Positions 62,872 through 64,000 of a stretch of 64,000 bases of DNA are shown here, piece by piece. The stretch comes from an uncultured cyanobacterium (GTDB lineage: Bacteria > Cyanobacteriota > Cyanobacteriia > PCC-6307 > Cyanobiaceae). The translations under genes and the position numbers were made by a program. The stretch covers positions 1-64,000 of the forward strand of contig CAIJRN010000029.1 in NCBI GenBank assembly GCA_903823115.1, in the 5' to 3' direction. Positions within the stretch are counted from its first letter, which is position 1; the number at the start of each line of letters is the position of its first letter. The notes below the pieces were generated by a model that was given only the letters and a program-made list of their open reading frames with translations, had not been told where the DNA came from and did not search any database.

Positions 62872-63341
62872 GCTGGCCTGGCCTGCCCTGGCGCGGCCGG
62901 CGATGTCGTCGCCTGTGGTTGTGACGCCCGCGGGTTCGAGGTCTGTGGTTTGGAAGCCAGCGTTGATGCGGTCGGGCTCGGTGCCGTGATTATCTCCTCG
63001 GGCCTGGTCCACTGCAGCAGACGCGTCGCCAGGCGCATGTCGCCACCGGTCCAGGCCCGCAGGGCCATCGCCCGTCTCGGGTCGTAGAAGCTCTGGCGGC
63101 GATACCAGCTGAAGGCGTCGCAGTCCCCCTTGCGGCCATTGCAGCCCAGGCAGGCCGGCACACAGTTCTCGGTGATGCTCTGGCCGCCGCGACTGAGGGG
63201 CTGCACGTGGTCGATCGATTCGGATCGCTCGCCGCAATACAGGCAGCAATGACCGGTCACCAGGTGAAGCGACTGCCGCCATCGCCGCACACGCAACTTG
63301 GGGCAGAGATCCTCAAGGAACACTCCATCCCTGGCCTGCAT
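62817..63341 (-). CDS. HNH endonuclease
   Basis: CCLYCGERSESIDHVQPLSRGGQSITENCVPACLGCNGRKGD. Confidence 0.92.
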   Translation of the reverse strand: MQARDGVFLEDLCPKLRVRRWRQSLHLVTGHCCLYCGERSESIDHVQPLSRGGQSITENCVPACLGCNGRKGDCDAFSWYRRQSFYDPRRAMALRAWTGGDMRLATRLLQWTRPEEIITAPSPTASTLASKPQTSNPRASQPQATTSPAAPGQARPAHQTRQAATPLWRWQMAS

Positions 63342-63389
63342 CGGCGCGCCTCGGTTGGCGGAAGTTTGCCGCCAGCTCCAGGCCTGTCA

Positions 63390-64000
63390 ATGTGTCGTGG
63401 ATTGCACTTTGGCGCTTTGGCCGAACCGCTGGTGCAGATGAGGCTCGGGCCCACCGGTCTGTTCGAGGTGGCCTGTCCCTTTGATCCGGTCACCCAGGCC
63501 CAGATGCGCAGGATCCGTCCCGCGGGGCGTTGGCTGACACGCCGCCACTGCTGGGAGTTTCCGCTCGAAGCCGCCGCTGCGTTGGAGCAGGCCCTGGCCG
63601 GCCGCTTCCCCATCACCGCCGAACTGGCCCAGTGGCTGGTCTGGTTGCGCCAGCCCCTGCCACCGCTGCCGCCCCATCGCCAACTGGTGGCCGCCGCCGC
63701 CCTCGAACAGCCCCTAGTCGATGGTCGCCTGCTGTTTGCCCATCAGCGGGTGGCGGCCCGCTGGTTGCTGGCGCGGCGCGGCGCTGTGCTGGCCGATGCG
63801 ATGGGCCTGGGCAAGACCCTCTCGGCCTTGGCAGCCGCCAGGGCCATGGTTCGGCTGGCCGATTGCCGCCTGGTGGTGCTGGCCCCGGCCGGATTGCATC
63901 ATCACTGGCGGCAGGAGGCCGCAACCCTGGGGCTGGTGCTGGAGCTGCACAGCTGGGCGCGGCTGCCGGCTGAGCTGCCCGAGGCGGGCTGTGTGCTGCT
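63390..64000 (+). CDS. SNF2/DEAD-type helicase N-terminal region, truncated by the window edge
   Basis: Open frame from 63390/63438 to the end: ...LLFAHQRVAARWLLARRGAVLADAMGLGKTLSALAAARAM...LVVLAPAGLHHHWRQEA. Contains Walker A (DAMGLGKT) and motif Ia. Confidence 0.88.
   Translation, partial: MCRGLHFGALAEPLVQMRLGPTGLFEVACPFDPVTQAQMRRIRPAGRWLTRRHCWEFPLEAAAALEQALAGRFPITAELAQWLVWLRQPLPPLPPHRQLVAAAALEQPLVDGRLLFAHQRVAARWLLARRGAVLADAMGLGKTLSALAAARAMVRLADCRLVVLAPAGLHHHWRQEAATLGLVLELHSWARLPAELPEAGCVL

Overview
The window is high-GC cyanobacterial chromosome, most like the Synechococcus/Cyanobium (picocyanobacterial) group. Its core gene order is thrC - [putative oriC] - dnaN - PRC-barrel gene - purL - purF - gyrA/parC - TPR - queG - DUF502 - nusB - ftsY - rsbU-like - argH - RRM protein - dus - pilC/T/B - grpE - dnaJ - tusA-like - rsgA - ybaB - murB - murC - gap2 - thiL - cyclophilin - efp - accB - pdxA. 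From memory this matches the dnaN-proximal backbone of picocyanobacterial genomes. I found no clear previously undescribed multi-gene system. The most interesting signals are: (1) a candidate replication origin upstream of dnaN, with DnaA-box-like sites and an A/T tract; (2) a 170-bp-offset diverged tandem duplication that copies the 3' end of thrC toward that origin; (3) a toxin-antitoxin-rich accessory island at about 51.9-56.5 kb, with intact HEPN/MNT and PIN modules, broken MNT and Doc remnants, and a frameshifted PEP-CTERM protein; (4) three palindrome-like motifs spaced exactly 43 bp apart in that island; (5) a 53-aa small ORF missing from the ORF track; (6) decayed, A+T-richer segments near the left end. 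All assignments come from reading the sequence and translated ORFs; no database search was run.
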